Shown here piece after piece: positions 36,492 to 45,577 of a stretch of 64,000 nt of DNA (positions are counted from its first letter, which is position 1; each line of letters starts with the position of its first letter). A program made the translations under genes and the position numbers. Under the pieces are notes generated by a model. That model saw nothing but the letters and a program-made list of their open reading frames with translations, had not been told where the DNA came from and ran no database searches. The stretch spans positions 37,239-101,238 of the forward strand of contig NZ_JAGTUT010000004.1 in assembly GCF_025685605.1 (NCBI RefSeq), given 5' to 3'. Source of the stretch: Granulicella arctica. Lineage in GTDB: Bacteria; Acidobacteriota; Terriglobia; Terriglobales; Acidobacteriaceae.

Positions 36492-37346
36492 TTAGCGGCT
36501 TGCCCAGTCTCTCGCTTTCGTCATGGTTCTCCGGATGTAGGAAGCTCGCTTCGAAGGACTGGGATCGCGGGAGAGATAGTCGTCTTCGAGGGCACGTTCG
36601 ATCCGGATCTCCTCCATGCCGTTGGCATAAGCGGCGACACAGAAGGCGATATCTGCGGCGGCGGGGCGGTCGTTGTACTTGCTGGAGGTGCGGAAGCGCT
36701 CCAAAGACAAGTTCGATACCCTCGGGCCCCTTTGGGGAGAAAGAGAAGCCTGCAGGCGTCGTGCCTCCCGCTCCTGCTCGCGGACTTCGTAGAGCTTGGT
36801 GATCTCCTGCACGAAGGCTTCAGCCATCGGGTACTGCTTGCCGGTGTGACTCCGCAACTGCACGAAAGGGAATAGCCCATCAGGTCTCTTGTATTTGGGC
36901 TTGCAGTTGGTAAAGCCGGGAAGCCGTCCAAACCGTCGCCAGTCCGCTGCACTCGGATCGGCATCGTAGCGAGCGGCGAGAGTCTGCGCGGCGAAGGTGC
37001 CGATCAGCTTCGTAAAGACTGCCGGATGCCTGAGCCATGCCTGGAAGTTGCCGGCACTGGTCTCGACGACGGCGCTCGGCGTGAAGCCGTCGTCCGCGAG
37101 CCTGCCGAGCGAGATCGCGGAGAGATCGTCGAGAACCGTGTACCGATGTTCGCCGGAAGGGCGGAAATAGATGTGAGAGCCGCGGACGTTGCGGTACTTG
37201 AGCAGCGAGAGCTTTTCGAGCACGTTGGCAGCAGGGATGCCATCGAGACCGGGGAGCATTCCTCGGTCACTCAAGACGCCTACATCGTAGAGCGGTGCTT
37301 CGATTGCGGAAAGCATAGTGCGAACGGTTGCTTCGGTCCTGTCCAT
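36492..37346 (-). CDS. RepB-family plasmid DNA primase (complete copy)
   Basis: A 284-residue protein. The core GEHRYTVLDDLSAISL, DGFTPSAVVETSAGNFQAWL, SAADWRRFGRLPGFTNCKPK matches the RepB primase fold of RSF1010-type plasmids, where the acidic pair and the later His/Arg form the polymerising site. The C-terminal half is helical with a repeated RRTM-type basic end (SKRASYIRRTMTKARDWASR). It would prime the single-stranded initiators during plasmid replication. It is the only intact one of three copies in the window. Confidence 0.7.
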   Translation of the reverse strand: MDRTEATVRTMLSAIEAPLYDVGVLSDRGMLPGLDGIPAANVLEKLSLLKYRNVRGSHIYFRPSGEHRYTVLDDLSAISLGRLADDGFTPSAVVETSAGNFQAWLRHPAVFTKLIGTFAAQTLAARYDADPSAADWRRFGRLPGFTNCKPKYKRPDGLFPFVQLRSHTGKQYPMAEAFVQEITKLYEVREQEREARRLQASLSPQRGPRVSNLSLERFRTSSKYNDRPAAADIAFCVAAYANGMEEIRIERALEDDYLSRDPSPSKRASYIRRTMTKARDWASR

Positions 37347-37603
37347 CGTTGTGGTCCTTGAGATGTCTTTCAGAGAGGGAGGGTGCAGGGAGGGAACGGC
37401 CCTGCCGCCCGCTTCGCGGGTGAAGCATAAGCGGACCAGATCCGCAGTAAGCGGGAGCTGTGGGCAACTCCCGTTCTATCCGGCTTGCTGTTCCTCACCG
37501 ACTTGCTGCGGGGCTTGGTTGAGCGTTTTCATCACAGACCTGACTTACCTCTCGAGAGTGGACAAGAGACAAGCAGGACAGCCTGCCAGCGGCTGAAGGA
37601 CCC

Positions 37604-37795
37604 TCACTCAAGATGTTCGCGGGCCTCTTCCAGGGTCCTGTAGTAGCCAGACGCCCGCGAACAAGGGCCACAATCGTCGCATCGCGTGCCGATGTAAAAG
37701 CCTGCCGCAGACTGCAGGGCTTCGAGAGACAGCATCGCCCCACAACCCGGGCACTTCGGTTCTGCTCCACTCTGTACGGTTTCGTTGGAAAACAT
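37604..37795 (-). CDS. Small zinc-ribbon protein
   Basis: A 63-residue protein with CPGCGAML near 15 and CDDCGPC near 39, a two-knuckle treble-clef/zinc-ribbon layout, followed by a helical YYRTLEEAREHLE. Its leader carries the 73-bp repeat (37815-37887) also found before the ArdC-like gene. Function unknown; such proteins are common on acidobacterial plasmids. Confidence 0.6.
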   Translation of the reverse strand: MFSNETVQSGAEPKCPGCGAMLSLEALQSAAGFYIGTRCDDCGPCSRASGYYRTLEEAREHLE

Positions 37796-37814
37796 CTGAT
37801 TTCTCCCTGGTGTC

Positions 37815-37887
37815 TTGAATGGCTGTGCTGTGTTTGCTCACAAACACGCCTTGGCCCTGGCCCACGCCAGCAGGGGCGGCAAGTGCA
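37815..37887. repeat. 73-bp leader repeat, copy 1, with palindromic operator-like core
   Basis: Identical to 46522-46594 over 73 bp. The core TGTTTG-CTCA-CAAACA is at 37831-37846. In both places it lies just upstream of a minus-strand gene start, 20 bp here. Confidence 0.75.
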
Positions 37888-38122
37888 AGAGGTGGGGTGC
37901 CCCACCCTTGCAGAGGAGGCGCAGCCGGAACGGAAAGGGCGGAGCGCAGCGGAGGTCTGCACAAGCGCAGCGCGGAAGATTGGGGTGCCTCTTGCGGCGC
38001 GCCAGGGACGGAGTCCCAGTAGGTACCGAGGACATGGTTTACACGAAAGACCGGAGACATCGTTTACAGATACGGAGGTCTGAGGGCTCTTAAGCATTGG
38101 TTGAACGCAAGAAGATACGTTC

Positions 38123-39283
38123 ATGCCTTGGAAAGAGAGTCGTATTGTGGATCAGCGCTTGCAGTTCTTATCGAGTTATCAGAAGGAAGAGATGTCTGTT
38201 ACGGACCTGTGCCACGAGTACGGCATCTCTCGCCCAACCGCATATAAGTGGATCAAGAGATATAACGAAGTCGGGCCGGAAGGCTTGCTGGATATTTCAC
38301 GCAAGCCCCACGGCTGTGCTCACGCAACGTCGTTGGAGGTCGAGAACGAGATCCTTGCATTGCGCAAGCGCTTTCCATCGTGGGGAGCGCGGAAGCTGAA
38401 GGCTCGTCTGGAGAAGATGAACCCGAACGTCGTGTGGCCGGCGGCAAGCACCGTAGGTCAGATTCTGCGCCGGGCGGGACTCACCAACCCTGTTCGCAAG
38501 AGACGTAGAACGACCCCGTACTCAGAGCCCTTCGCCGAGGTCACCGCTCCGAACCAGCTATGGTGCATGGACTTCAAGGGATGGTTCCGCACTGGCGACG
38601 GGAACCGATGTGATCCCTTCACGATCACCGATGCCTACAGTCGCTATCTGATCCGTTGTCAGGCAGTGGCTCGCATGGATACTGCGCACGTCCTTGCGAT
38701 CTGCGAGGCCGCCATGCGCGAGTACGGTGTTCCCGAACGGATTCGCACGGACAACGGAAATCCGTTCTCTGGACTTGGTGTGATGGGGCTTTCGCGGTTG
38801 TCGCTGAGTTGGGTGCGGCTTGGGATCGTGCATGAGCGCATTCAGCCAGGCAAGCCGCAACAGAACGGCCGCCATGAGCGCATGCACCGCACGCTCAAGC
38901 AGGATACGACCAACCCGTCGGCGAAAACACTCCATGCGCAGCAGAAGCGCTTCGATGAGTTCGTTCGCGTCTACAACCATGAGCGTCCTCATGAAGCTTT
39001 GGGGAACGAGACTCCAGGCAGCATTTACGTCCCGAGCTCGCGGCTCCTGCCACGGTACACGAAGGCTCATCAGTACCCAGTTCACTTCCAGACACGGCGT
39101 GTGAACGATGCGGGAGACATCAGTTGGCATAAGAGCAGGGTCTTTATCAGCGAGGTCTTCCGTGGTGAAGATATTGCGCTTGAAAAAGTAGAGGAGAACT
39201 TCTACCGAGTGTATTTCTGCTCTTTGGAAGTCGGTGAGTTCAATGTCGACGACATGCGATTTCGGCCCGGGCTTCGCCCATGA
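38123..39283 (+). CDS. IS481-family DDE transposase
   Basis: A 386-residue protein. The N-terminal helix-turn-helix (VTDLCHEYGISRPTAYKWIK) and HTH_29-like region precede an rve integrase core with WCMDFKGWF (first D), RIRTDNGNPF (second D) and GKPQQNGRHERMHRTLK (E). All catalytic residues are present and the frame is complete, so the element may be active. Confidence 0.9.
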   Translation: MPWKESRIVDQRLQFLSSYQKEEMSVTDLCHEYGISRPTAYKWIKRYNEVGPEGLLDISRKPHGCAHATSLEVENEILALRKRFPSWGARKLKARLEKMNPNVVWPAASTVGQILRRAGLTNPVRKRRRTTPYSEPFAEVTAPNQLWCMDFKGWFRTGDGNRCDPFTITDAYSRYLIRCQAVARMDTAHVLAICEAAMREYGVPERIRTDNGNPFSGLGVMGLSRLSLSWVRLGIVHERIQPGKPQQNGRHERMHRTLKQDTTNPSAKTLHAQQKRFDEFVRVYNHERPHEALGNETPGSIYVPSSRLLPRYTKAHQYPVHFQTRRVNDAGDISWHKSRVFISEVFRGEDIALEKVEENFYRVYFCSLEVGEFNVDDMRFRPGLRP

Positions 39284-39293
39284 AAGCAAGCGT

Positions 39294-39411
39294 TGGAAAT
39301 GCCGAGGAGTGGAAAGCATGGAAAACCATAAAGCCGGTTTTCCACCCTTCCCACTCCTCTTGGAAATCCCTTCGGGATTCCCACATTCCCAACGCTTCGA
39401 CGGCGACGAGA
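39294..39411. repeat. Dispersed structured repeat, copy B (inside the IS481)
   Basis: Nested stems: outer AAGCGTTGG.../...CCAACGCTT, then GAGGAGTGG/CCACTCCTC enclosing hairpin TGGAAAACC-(8)-GGTTTTCCA, then a second hairpin GAAATCCC/GGGATTCC, closing GGCGACG. Located between the transposase stop and the right terminal repeat. Confidence 0.65.
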
Positions 39412-39647
39412 TATCTTATTAAGACCGGGCCTAGCCCGCCATAACCCTGAACCAGAGCCACTTCCTCCGCAAGGGGCTTGTAAACCATCTCCCCGGTCTA
39501 AAACGTAAACAGTGTCCCGCTTCGCTCATCCCTCAGGAAGGCCTGGTGACCCCGCTTTGCGCGCAGGCGCAGGAACTGCTCTTCGTTGTTGTCTGCTCTT
39601 GCGTACCGAAGCTCCGCGAAAGAGCGCACGGAGATCGATGAGGCGGG

Positions 39648-39809
39648 TTATCGCGGTACTGGAGCAGGGAGGGAGGTTCGAAGAACCGCACTTCCCGGTA
39701 GTCCGTTGCGTCCGGGCAGGAGGCTCCGGTCATGGAGAACACCGGCATCGTCGAGCGGTGCCTCGATGGCTGAAAGCATGGTGCGAAGGAGGGATTCTGT
39801 GCTGTCCAT
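39648..39809 (-). pseudogene. RepB-like primase, N-terminal relic (third copy)
   Basis: Starts MDSTESLLRTMLSAIEAPLD and matches the first 40 residues of the primase at 36492-37346 (MDRTEATVRTMLSAIEAPLY...DRGMLPGLDGIP), then ends in unrelated sequence. The upstream leader shares GGGTGCAGGGAGGGAACGGC with that of the intact copy. It is the remains of a third cassette. Confidence 0.65.
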
Positions 39810-39939
39810 CGTCGTGGCCTTTCTTGGATGTTGTTTGTCGCGGGGAGGGTGCAGGGAGGGAACGGCCCTGCCGCCCGCCTCGCGTGGGCGTGCAGGAAAG
39901 AAGGGCAGGGAAGTCTGCCCCCGTTCCTGCTGCTCGTCG

Positions 39940-40206
39940 TCACATCGGCATGTCGCTGGGGTTGGGTGGCAGCGGCTTCCGCTGCGCCTGATCCCTGCGC
40001 GTCCAGGGAATGGCTTTGCGCAGAAACTCGCGATGGGCGGAGTCGAGCATGAGCCGTGCCTGATGCAGGTCATAGAGGGAGTAGCAGGTCGAGCATCCGC
40101 CCTTGATGCCGTTCCGTCCATCCCGTTCGGGGTTGTAGCGGGGATGCCGAACGCAGGTGGCCTTTACGCGCTCGGCGACTTTGAGTTTGTAGCTGAACTG
40201 AAACAT
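39940..40206 (-). CDS. Small Cys-containing plasmid protein
   Basis: An 88-residue protein (MFQFSYKLKVAERVKATCVR...) with a Cys-17, a later CSTC pair and a basic C-terminal half (RRDQAQRKPLPPNPS), which could bind zinc with HPRYNPERDG between. It lies 65 bp after the ParB-family gene on the same strand, in the DUF6908-ParB operon. No named family. Confidence 0.55.
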   Translation of the reverse strand: MFQFSYKLKVAERVKATCVRHPRYNPERDGRNGIKGGCSTCYSLYDLHQARLMLDSAHREFLRKAIPWTRRDQAQRKPLPPNPSDMPM

Positions 40207-40270
40207 CGTCTTCCTCCTTCTTCCTGGAAACGTACGCGGGAGCCGATGGGCTGACTCCCGCTGTGGGTGG

Positions 40271-41964
40271 TCAGGCAGCAATCTGCTTCTTCGCTGTCTT
40301 TGGCTTTTTGGGTTGCGTGGTGGGCTTGGGCATTGCGACCGGAGTGTTCCTGGTCTTCTTTGCCTTTGCCTTCTTCTGCGGTGGAGCGAAGACGGCTGCG
40401 GCTTCGGTGAGGAAGTCGAATTCGTTTTCGCGCGGGATACCGACGTGACCGGAGAGGGCAAGGCGAAGCGCAAAGCGTGTCAGCTTGTCATCGGTGGTGT
40501 TGTCGACGGTGGAAAGCAGAACCTCTTCGGCGCTGCGGTTGTCGTTCTCGGCTGCTATCTCCTCGCTTAGGTCGTCGGCGAAGGTGTAGGGGTCCAGGTT
40601 GACGATGGCGCGAAGCAACACGCGAAGCTGAGAGGGAGTAAAGGTTTCGGGCGCGTTCTCAAGGATGCGCTCGAAGGTCGCCTCCCGCTGCTTACGTAGC
40701 TGGTCCCTGCGCTCGTGCTCGGCCTCACGATCCTGCTCTTCCCGCTCGAACTGCTGGCGGCGTTCTTCGGCTCTGCGGTCCTCCTCGGCCTGGTGCTCCT
40801 TTCTGCGCTGTTCGTATGCGGCTTCGCGCTGTGCGGCTTCTTCTTCGGTTTCCTCCGGGGCTGCGGGAGTCATGACGGGAGTGGGGTTTTCCTGCTCCTG
40901 TTGCGCCAGACGTGCGGCTGCGCGTGGGTCATGGACGGGGCAGTTGTTGTCGGTGCATACGGTGAGAGTGGTGCCTACGCGCTTGCCGTAGACGATGATG
41001 GCGGGCTTGGCGGCTTCGCAGGCTGGAACCTGTTCGGCGTCGGGGTTCTCGGTCTGCTCGATCTCGCGGAAGTGCCCGCGCTGCACGGCTCCGGGACGCT
41101 TCTCCTTCGGGCTAGGTTTCCGTTCTCGATCTGGACCAGCTCGGGACGGGCCGCAATTTCGCGGTCGATGTGGGCATTGACCTTGGTCTGGTAGCAAGGT
41201 CCATCAAGACACTGGTCGCCCTGCACGTCGGCAAACAGGGACGTGTTGTATCCGCTGCGGCGGGGGCAGGTAACGCAAGCTCCTGCGGCGGGGTGGAGGG
41301 TGGGGTCTTCCTTGTCGAACGGTGCATCGGCAAGGGCGAGGTAGAGGTTGTCCTGTATCCATGCGGATAGGTGTTTGGCGGGGAGCAGGTGCGGCTCTTT
41401 GTCCTGCCAGTCCTTGCGCCAGCACTGCTCGAATGCTTCGGCCTGTGTCTCCTGCGGAAGTCGGGCAAGCAGGTTGGCATGGCTGGCGGTGATGCGTTCG
41501 GCGCTGAAGGCCTCGGCGATGGACGGGATGAGTTGCAGAAGAGACAGGCGCGCATAGACGTGTGCGGAGCTCTTGCCGGATTTGTCTACGAGTGTGGCCA
41601 CGTCGTACCCGGGCATATCGAGCAAACGTTGGAAACCCTGCGCCTCTTCGTACGGGTGTACGTCGACGCGCTGCGAGTTTTCGACTAACTGCCAAAGAAC
41701 GGTTTCGTCATCGCTAAGGTCGACGATGCGGGCGGGAAGAGAGAAGAGTTCCGCAAGCTGTGCGGCGCGGAAACGCCTCGCTCCTGCCACGATCTCGAAG
41801 CCTTCCGCGTTGGGCCGCACGGTGACGGGCTGAATCAGTCCATTGGTACGGATGCTCTCGGCAAGCTCCTGCAGCTTGGCTTCATCGAACGTGCGGCGGG
41901 GGTTGGTGGCGGACTCGTGGATCGTGTCGACGGCGATGTACTGGAATTCGCTGCTGTTATGCAT
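40271..41964 (-). pseudogene. ParB/RepB/Spo0J-family protein, frameshifted
   Basis: The N-terminal frame (41964 to about 41115) contains the ParB catalytic/CTP-binding pattern NPRRTFDEAKLQELAESIRT, GFEIVAGARRFRAAQLA and a helix-turn-helix (SAHVYARLSLLQLI), then a CVTCPRR...C zinc-like cluster. The rest, in another frame to 40271, continues with CTDNNCPVHDPRA, a highly charged coiled coil and a Lys-rich end. Joined, the protein would have about 560 residues. The shift near 41115 is one indel, either recent decay or a sequencing error. Likely plasmid partition or regulation. Confidence 0.7.
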
Positions 41965-42044
41965 TTGGGCTCTCCTTGAGCTGGGGTTAGGGCTGAAGGT
42001 TGGGAGCGGATAGCGTTCGTCCGCTCCGTGAAGGGAAGCTCGGA

Positions 42045-42224
42045 CTATCCGCGTACAGGCTGGTTGGGGTCATACGCTTCGGCGAAGCCTTGGCAGCGGA
42101 GGTTGTTGTCCCAGACTTTGGCGAATCGCTGGTGTTGGGCGTGAAGGTTGGCAAGCTGCACGTAGTGGCCGCGTACGATGTTCCGGCTCCACTGCTCCAC
42201 GCCGACATAGTCGTTGCGGTAGTA
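42045..42224 (-). pseudogene. DUF6908 gene, C-terminal part (split by the RIT element)
   Basis: Reads YYRNDYVGVEQWSRNIVRGH and QRFAKVWDNNLRCQGFAEAY to a stop at 42045. It has no start of its own. Joined at TACTAC to the N-terminal part at 45347-45577 it gives a 134-residue DUF6908 protein in one frame. Confidence 0.75.
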
Positions 42225-42306
42225 CTGTGTGAAACGCCGGATTATGTGAAGTGGAGCGGAAGAATGCAGTCGGGACGCGGGAGATCAGCGTCCCGATTGC
42301 ACATAG

Positions 42307-43287
42307 TTAGAGCGATGCGAGGAACGTGAGCAGGCTGTCGTTGGGTTGGAAGCGCTTAAACGTAGAGCCCGATGGTGTGACCTTGGCGAGGGCCTTTTCC
42401 TTCAGGGCGATGCTTGTATGTAAATAGCCGTTGGTGGTCTCGATGCTCTCGTGTCCGAGCCAGAGCGCGATAACGGAGATGTCCACTCCTGCATCAAGCA
42501 ACGCCATAGCGGTTCCATGTCTGATCGTGTGTGGAGAGATGCGCTTCTTCCGCAGACTGGAACAGCTGGATGACGCAGTGGCAACGGCCTTCTGCAACAG
42601 AAGACGAACTGCGAAGCGGCTGAGCGGTTCGCCTCGAACTCCCGGAAAGGCCATACTGCCGGTGTTCTCTCGAAGCCAGTCTCGTAATATACGTGCGGTG
42701 GAAGGCCACAATGGGATAGCACGTTCCTTGCGGCCCTTGCCGTGCAGATGGACGTAGCTGTTCTTGCCGCTGCCGATCTGATCTATGCGTAGAGCACACA
42801 GTTCAGAGACGCGTGCGCCGGAGTTGTACATGGTCAGCAGCAAGGCATAGTCGCGCCGTCCGCACCAATGCTTGCGATCGATGCTGTTGAGGATGGCGTC
42901 CATCTCTGTGCGGGAGACATACTCCAGAAGCCGCGTATCTGTTCGCTTCATCGGGATGGCGAGCACGCGGGTGGCTGTTCCAACGCACTCTGGGTGATGC
43001 AGAGCCACCATGCGAAAGAACGAGCGTATGGCTGTGAGTCGCAGGTTGCGGGACACAACGGAGTTCTTGCGCTGTAGCTCCAGGTTATCCAGAAAGCGCA
43101 GAATGATCTCGGCATCAAGCTGTTCGATGGCGAGTTGCGCAGGCTCGATCTTCAGTTCCGACTGTACGAACTGCAACAGCAGACGGAATGTATCGCGATA
43201 GCTTGCGAGCGTCTGCAGGCTGAGCCGTCGCTGAGCGATGAGGTAGTTGGTGAAATACTGCTGGAGAAGAGGGCCAGCAAGGATCAT
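42307..43287 (-). CDS. ritC: RIT tyrosine recombinase, third gene (RitC)
   Basis: A 326-residue protein with an N-terminal core-binding domain. Catalytic Arg is in SGARVSELCAL, then HTIRHGTAMALL and LGHESIETTNGYLH with His and Tyr. It overlaps the middle gene by 4 bp. The three enzymes are thought to act together in RIT transposition; individual roles are not established. Confidence 0.85.
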   Translation of the reverse strand: MILAGPLLQQYFTNYLIAQRRLSLQTLASYRDTFRLLLQFVQSELKIEPAQLAIEQLDAEIILRFLDNLELQRKNSVVSRNLRLTAIRSFFRMVALHHPECVGTATRVLAIPMKRTDTRLLEYVSRTEMDAILNSIDRKHWCGRRDYALLLTMYNSGARVSELCALRIDQIGSGKNSYVHLHGKGRKERAIPLWPSTARILRDWLRENTGSMAFPGVRGEPLSRFAVRLLLQKAVATASSSCSSLRKKRISPHTIRHGTAMALLDAGVDISVIALWLGHESIETTNGYLHTSIALKEKALAKVTPSGSTFKRFQPNDSLLTFLASL

Positions 43288-44267
43288 CGGCGACCTCCTT
43301 CAGGCATCTGTTCTGGATCAAACGATGCACCGGCATCCCGAAGAAGATCCGGCGTAGCGCTCAGATACCAATAGGTGCTCTCCGGTCCTTGGTGGCCGAG
43401 GTAGACGGAGAGCCATGGAAGCTGCGTCCGGATGTCGGTACCCTCGTGCTGCCAGAGTGTCAATCGCTTCACCGCAAAGGTATGTCTGAAGCAGTGCAGT
43501 GTGGGCCTACGTTGGTTCGCGGGCGGAGCAATGCCAACCTGCTTCAGCAACTGACGAAAGGTGTACCGGAGCGGGTTATAGATCAGTGGTCGGCAAATCG
43601 TGTTGGTGAAGAATGGTTCAGCGCTGCGGCCCCGCAACGCTGTTGCTCGCTCGTCGATATAGTGCCGCAGGTGCTCCACGGTCGAGGTGTGGAGCACGAC
43701 GTTGCGCGACTTGCCAAACTTCGTCTCATGGAGATACAGATGTGAAGGCTTCGCATCGAGCCTCACATCGGCCATCGTCAGGCGCAGAGCCTCCCCGATG
43801 CGAATACCTGTGCTGGCTAGCAGGCCAATGAGTGTGCTGACCGTCGCCGCACGGAACCTGAGCCGGTTCCGCGCGGCTGCTTCCATAAGCTGTTGAATCT
43901 CCCGGTCAGAGAAGATGTAGGACGCACGCCGCTTGTACCGCCTCCGGAACTGGATCTGGGGAATGCCCGTCTGCTCTTCGAAAGTACGAACCTGTAGCAG
44001 GAACGCACGTATGGCAAGCAGACGATGTTCATCGCGATAGGGTCGGTTCAGCATGGAGCCGTCCATCACCCAATCCATCGCAAACTCTGCGCGAATCGGC
44101 CAGGGGTATCCGTGCTGTCGCCATCGTTCAAGAAAGCTGCGGAGCAGCGCCTCTTCATATCGGAGGCGTCTACGCTGGTCGCCTTCAAAATAGGGGCTAC
44201 GCTTGGCGCGAGCCCGCTTCAGCGCGAGGAATGCTTCGAGGTGCTGGGACAGGGCTTCGAAGGTCAT
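43284..44267 (-). CDS. ritB: RIT tyrosine recombinase, second gene (RitB)
   Basis: A 327-residue protein. Catalytic motifs are STGIRIGEALRL, HCFRHTFAVKRL and LGHQGPESTYWYLS, the last with the WYL-type tyrosine context common in RitB. The 4-bp ATGA overlaps on both sides imply coupled translation of the trio. Confidence 0.85.
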   Translation of the reverse strand: MTFEALSQHLEAFLALKRARAKRSPYFEGDQRRRLRYEEALLRSFLERWRQHGYPWPIRAEFAMDWVMDGSMLNRPYRDEHRLLAIRAFLLQVRTFEEQTGIPQIQFRRRYKRRASYIFSDREIQQLMEAAARNRLRFRAATVSTLIGLLASTGIRIGEALRLTMADVRLDAKPSHLYLHETKFGKSRNVVLHTSTVEHLRHYIDERATALRGRSAEPFFTNTICRPLIYNPLRYTFRQLLKQVGIAPPANQRRPTLHCFRHTFAVKRLTLWQHEGTDIRTQLPWLSVYLGHQGPESTYWYLSATPDLLRDAGASFDPEQMPEGGRR

Positions 44268-45181
44268 CGCTCACCTCCCGGCCACGGTAGGGCAACTTGA
44301 GCGAGTGCCTTCATGTCGAGCTTGGCGTAGATCAACGTCGTCGAAAGGCGGCGATGGCCGAGCAGGTCTGATACATCCTTAAAAGACGCTCCACGGTTCA
44401 CCATGGTGGTGGCGATGGTATGGCGGAGTGAGTGCGCAGAGCCTCCAACGACACCCGCTCGCTTGAAGAGGTACTTCGAGATCGCCTTGATATGCAGGCG
44501 TCTCATCTCATCAGGGTAGGTTGAACGACTGGAATCAAAAATCCAGAGCGGGACACTGGAGAAGGTTCGAAGGTAGGCGACAAGCGCCTTGCCCACATCT
44601 TCCGGCAGCGGAAGTATCCGCTCGCGTCGGCTCTTCTGGCTGCATATCCTTATAGAGCCTGCTTGCCAGTCGATATCCTGCCACTTGAGATGAGCAACTT
44701 CTTCGCAGCGCAGACCGAGCCGCAGTAACAGCAACAGCAACGCACGATCTCGGCGCGCTATCCACCTGTTGCCCTTCGATGCCTTGAATAGAGCACGTAT
44801 CTGCTCCCTCGAAAGCTGTCGCGGAAGATGCGCGTGACGCTTCGTCGCAGTCCTAGGAAGAGCTTCGTCCCATCCCATCGGCACCATGTTGTTCTCTGCG
44901 AGATACCGCAGAATCGTGCGCATGCTCGTCAGCGAAGCGCGTTGCGTGCCCCGGTTGGGATAGCGCTCGAACTCAGCTGTAAGAAATCGAACGATGTCGG
45001 TGAAGCAAATGGCATCCCATGCAATCGGTCCATCGCCAAAGCAAAAGCTGCAAAGTCGCCGCAAGATGCGGCGTTGAATCTCACGTGTCGATGCTGCGAG
45101 ACAGCGTACCTCTCGCGCGTACAGGTCATACCTGGCTACACACTCCGCGAGCGATAGCCCCTTCTTCGATAACTGGTCCAT
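44264..45181 (-). CDS. ritA: RIT tyrosine recombinase, first gene (RitA)
   Basis: A 305-residue protein. Motifs GLRCEEVAHLKW, HSLRHTIATTMV and LGHRRLSTTLIYAKLD supply Arg, His-x-x-Arg, His and Tyr. It is the promoter-proximal gene. The 108 bp between its start and the right inverted repeat contain TATGTTGAGC at 45229, a half-site of the terminal palindrome. Confidence 0.85.
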   Translation of the reverse strand: MDQLSKKGLSLAECVARYDLYAREVRCLAASTREIQRRILRRLCSFCFGDGPIAWDAICFTDIVRFLTAEFERYPNRGTQRASLTSMRTILRYLAENNMVPMGWDEALPRTATKRHAHLPRQLSREQIRALFKASKGNRWIARRDRALLLLLLRLGLRCEEVAHLKWQDIDWQAGSIRICSQKSRRERILPLPEDVGKALVAYLRTFSSVPLWIFDSSRSTYPDEMRRLHIKAISKYLFKRAGVVGGSAHSLRHTIATTMVNRGASFKDVSDLLGHRRLSTTLIYAKLDMKALAQVALPWPGGER

Positions 45182-45326
45182 AGTCTCCTCGTGCCGACCG
45201 GATGTCGGTACGAGAAGAGTCCCGAACTATGTTGAGCAGTGCAAACACAAGAGCCGCATGAACACTGCGTCTGAGCCATCTGATGAGACTCCGCTTCACA
45301 TAATCCGGCGCTTCACACAGTACTAA

Positions 45327-45346
45327 TTATGTTGAGCTCAACATAA
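45327..45346. repeat. 20-bp perfect palindrome at the RIT right end
   Basis: TTATGTTGAG/CTCAACATAA, placed between the right inverted repeat and the target. A half-site recurs at 45229-45238 inside the element. It may be a recombinase binding or crossover site. Confidence 0.65.
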
Positions 45347-45577
45347 GTAGTAGAAGGGATCAAGTTCGCCATCGCGGAGCTCGAAACACATCTCCGGGTC
45401 GCGCATAAGGTCGCCATGCTGTTCGCCGTAGTGGGTGACCGATACGGTCGGCAGTCCGGACGGGCCGTCTTCGATGGCCTCAATGACGAGTGCCATGTAG
45501 GGAGCGTTTTCGATTTTGAGGTAGAGGCTGGGAGTCCAGCCCCCAGCCTTTTCGAGGATGCGAAGAATGGTCTGCAT
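45347..45577 (-). pseudogene. DUF6908 gene, N-terminal part (split by the RIT element)
   Basis: 77 native residues (MQTILRILEKAGGWTPSLYL, ENAPYMALVIEAIE, VTHYGEQHGDLMRDPEMCFE, ELDPFYY) followed by two element-encoded codons and a stop. The start overlaps the ArdC-like stop, showing operon structure ardC-DUF6908-parB before the insertion. Confidence 0.75.

Larger units (their letters stand above)
38030..39517 (+). mobile_element. IS481-family insertion sequence
   Basis: Terminal inverted repeats start GGACATGGTTTAC at the left and, on the other strand, GGACACTGTTTAC at the right. Both share AGACCGG, then GA-AT-GTTTACA spaced identically, so each end holds two similar 20-bp binding sites. It is 1.49 kb long. 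One transposase fills most of it; 39284-39480 is non-coding passenger DNA with a structured repeat. No clear target duplication is seen. Confidence 0.8.
42219..45346 (-). mobile_element. Recombinase-In-Trio (RIT) element
   Basis: Three tyrosine recombinase genes overlapping by 4 bp each, flanked by 36-bp inverted repeats (42221-42256 and 45289-45324, two mismatches) sharing TTCACATAATCCGGCG. A 6-bp direct repeat GTAGTA (42219-42224, 45347-45352) borders it. Removing the element between the repeats restores the DUF6908 frame. The right end carries an extra 20-bp palindrome absent at the left. Confidence 0.9.

Noticed and set aside
39512..40254. Overlapping plus-strand frames after the IS481
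   Set aside because: Antisense to the primase relic and the small Cys protein; no family resemblance.
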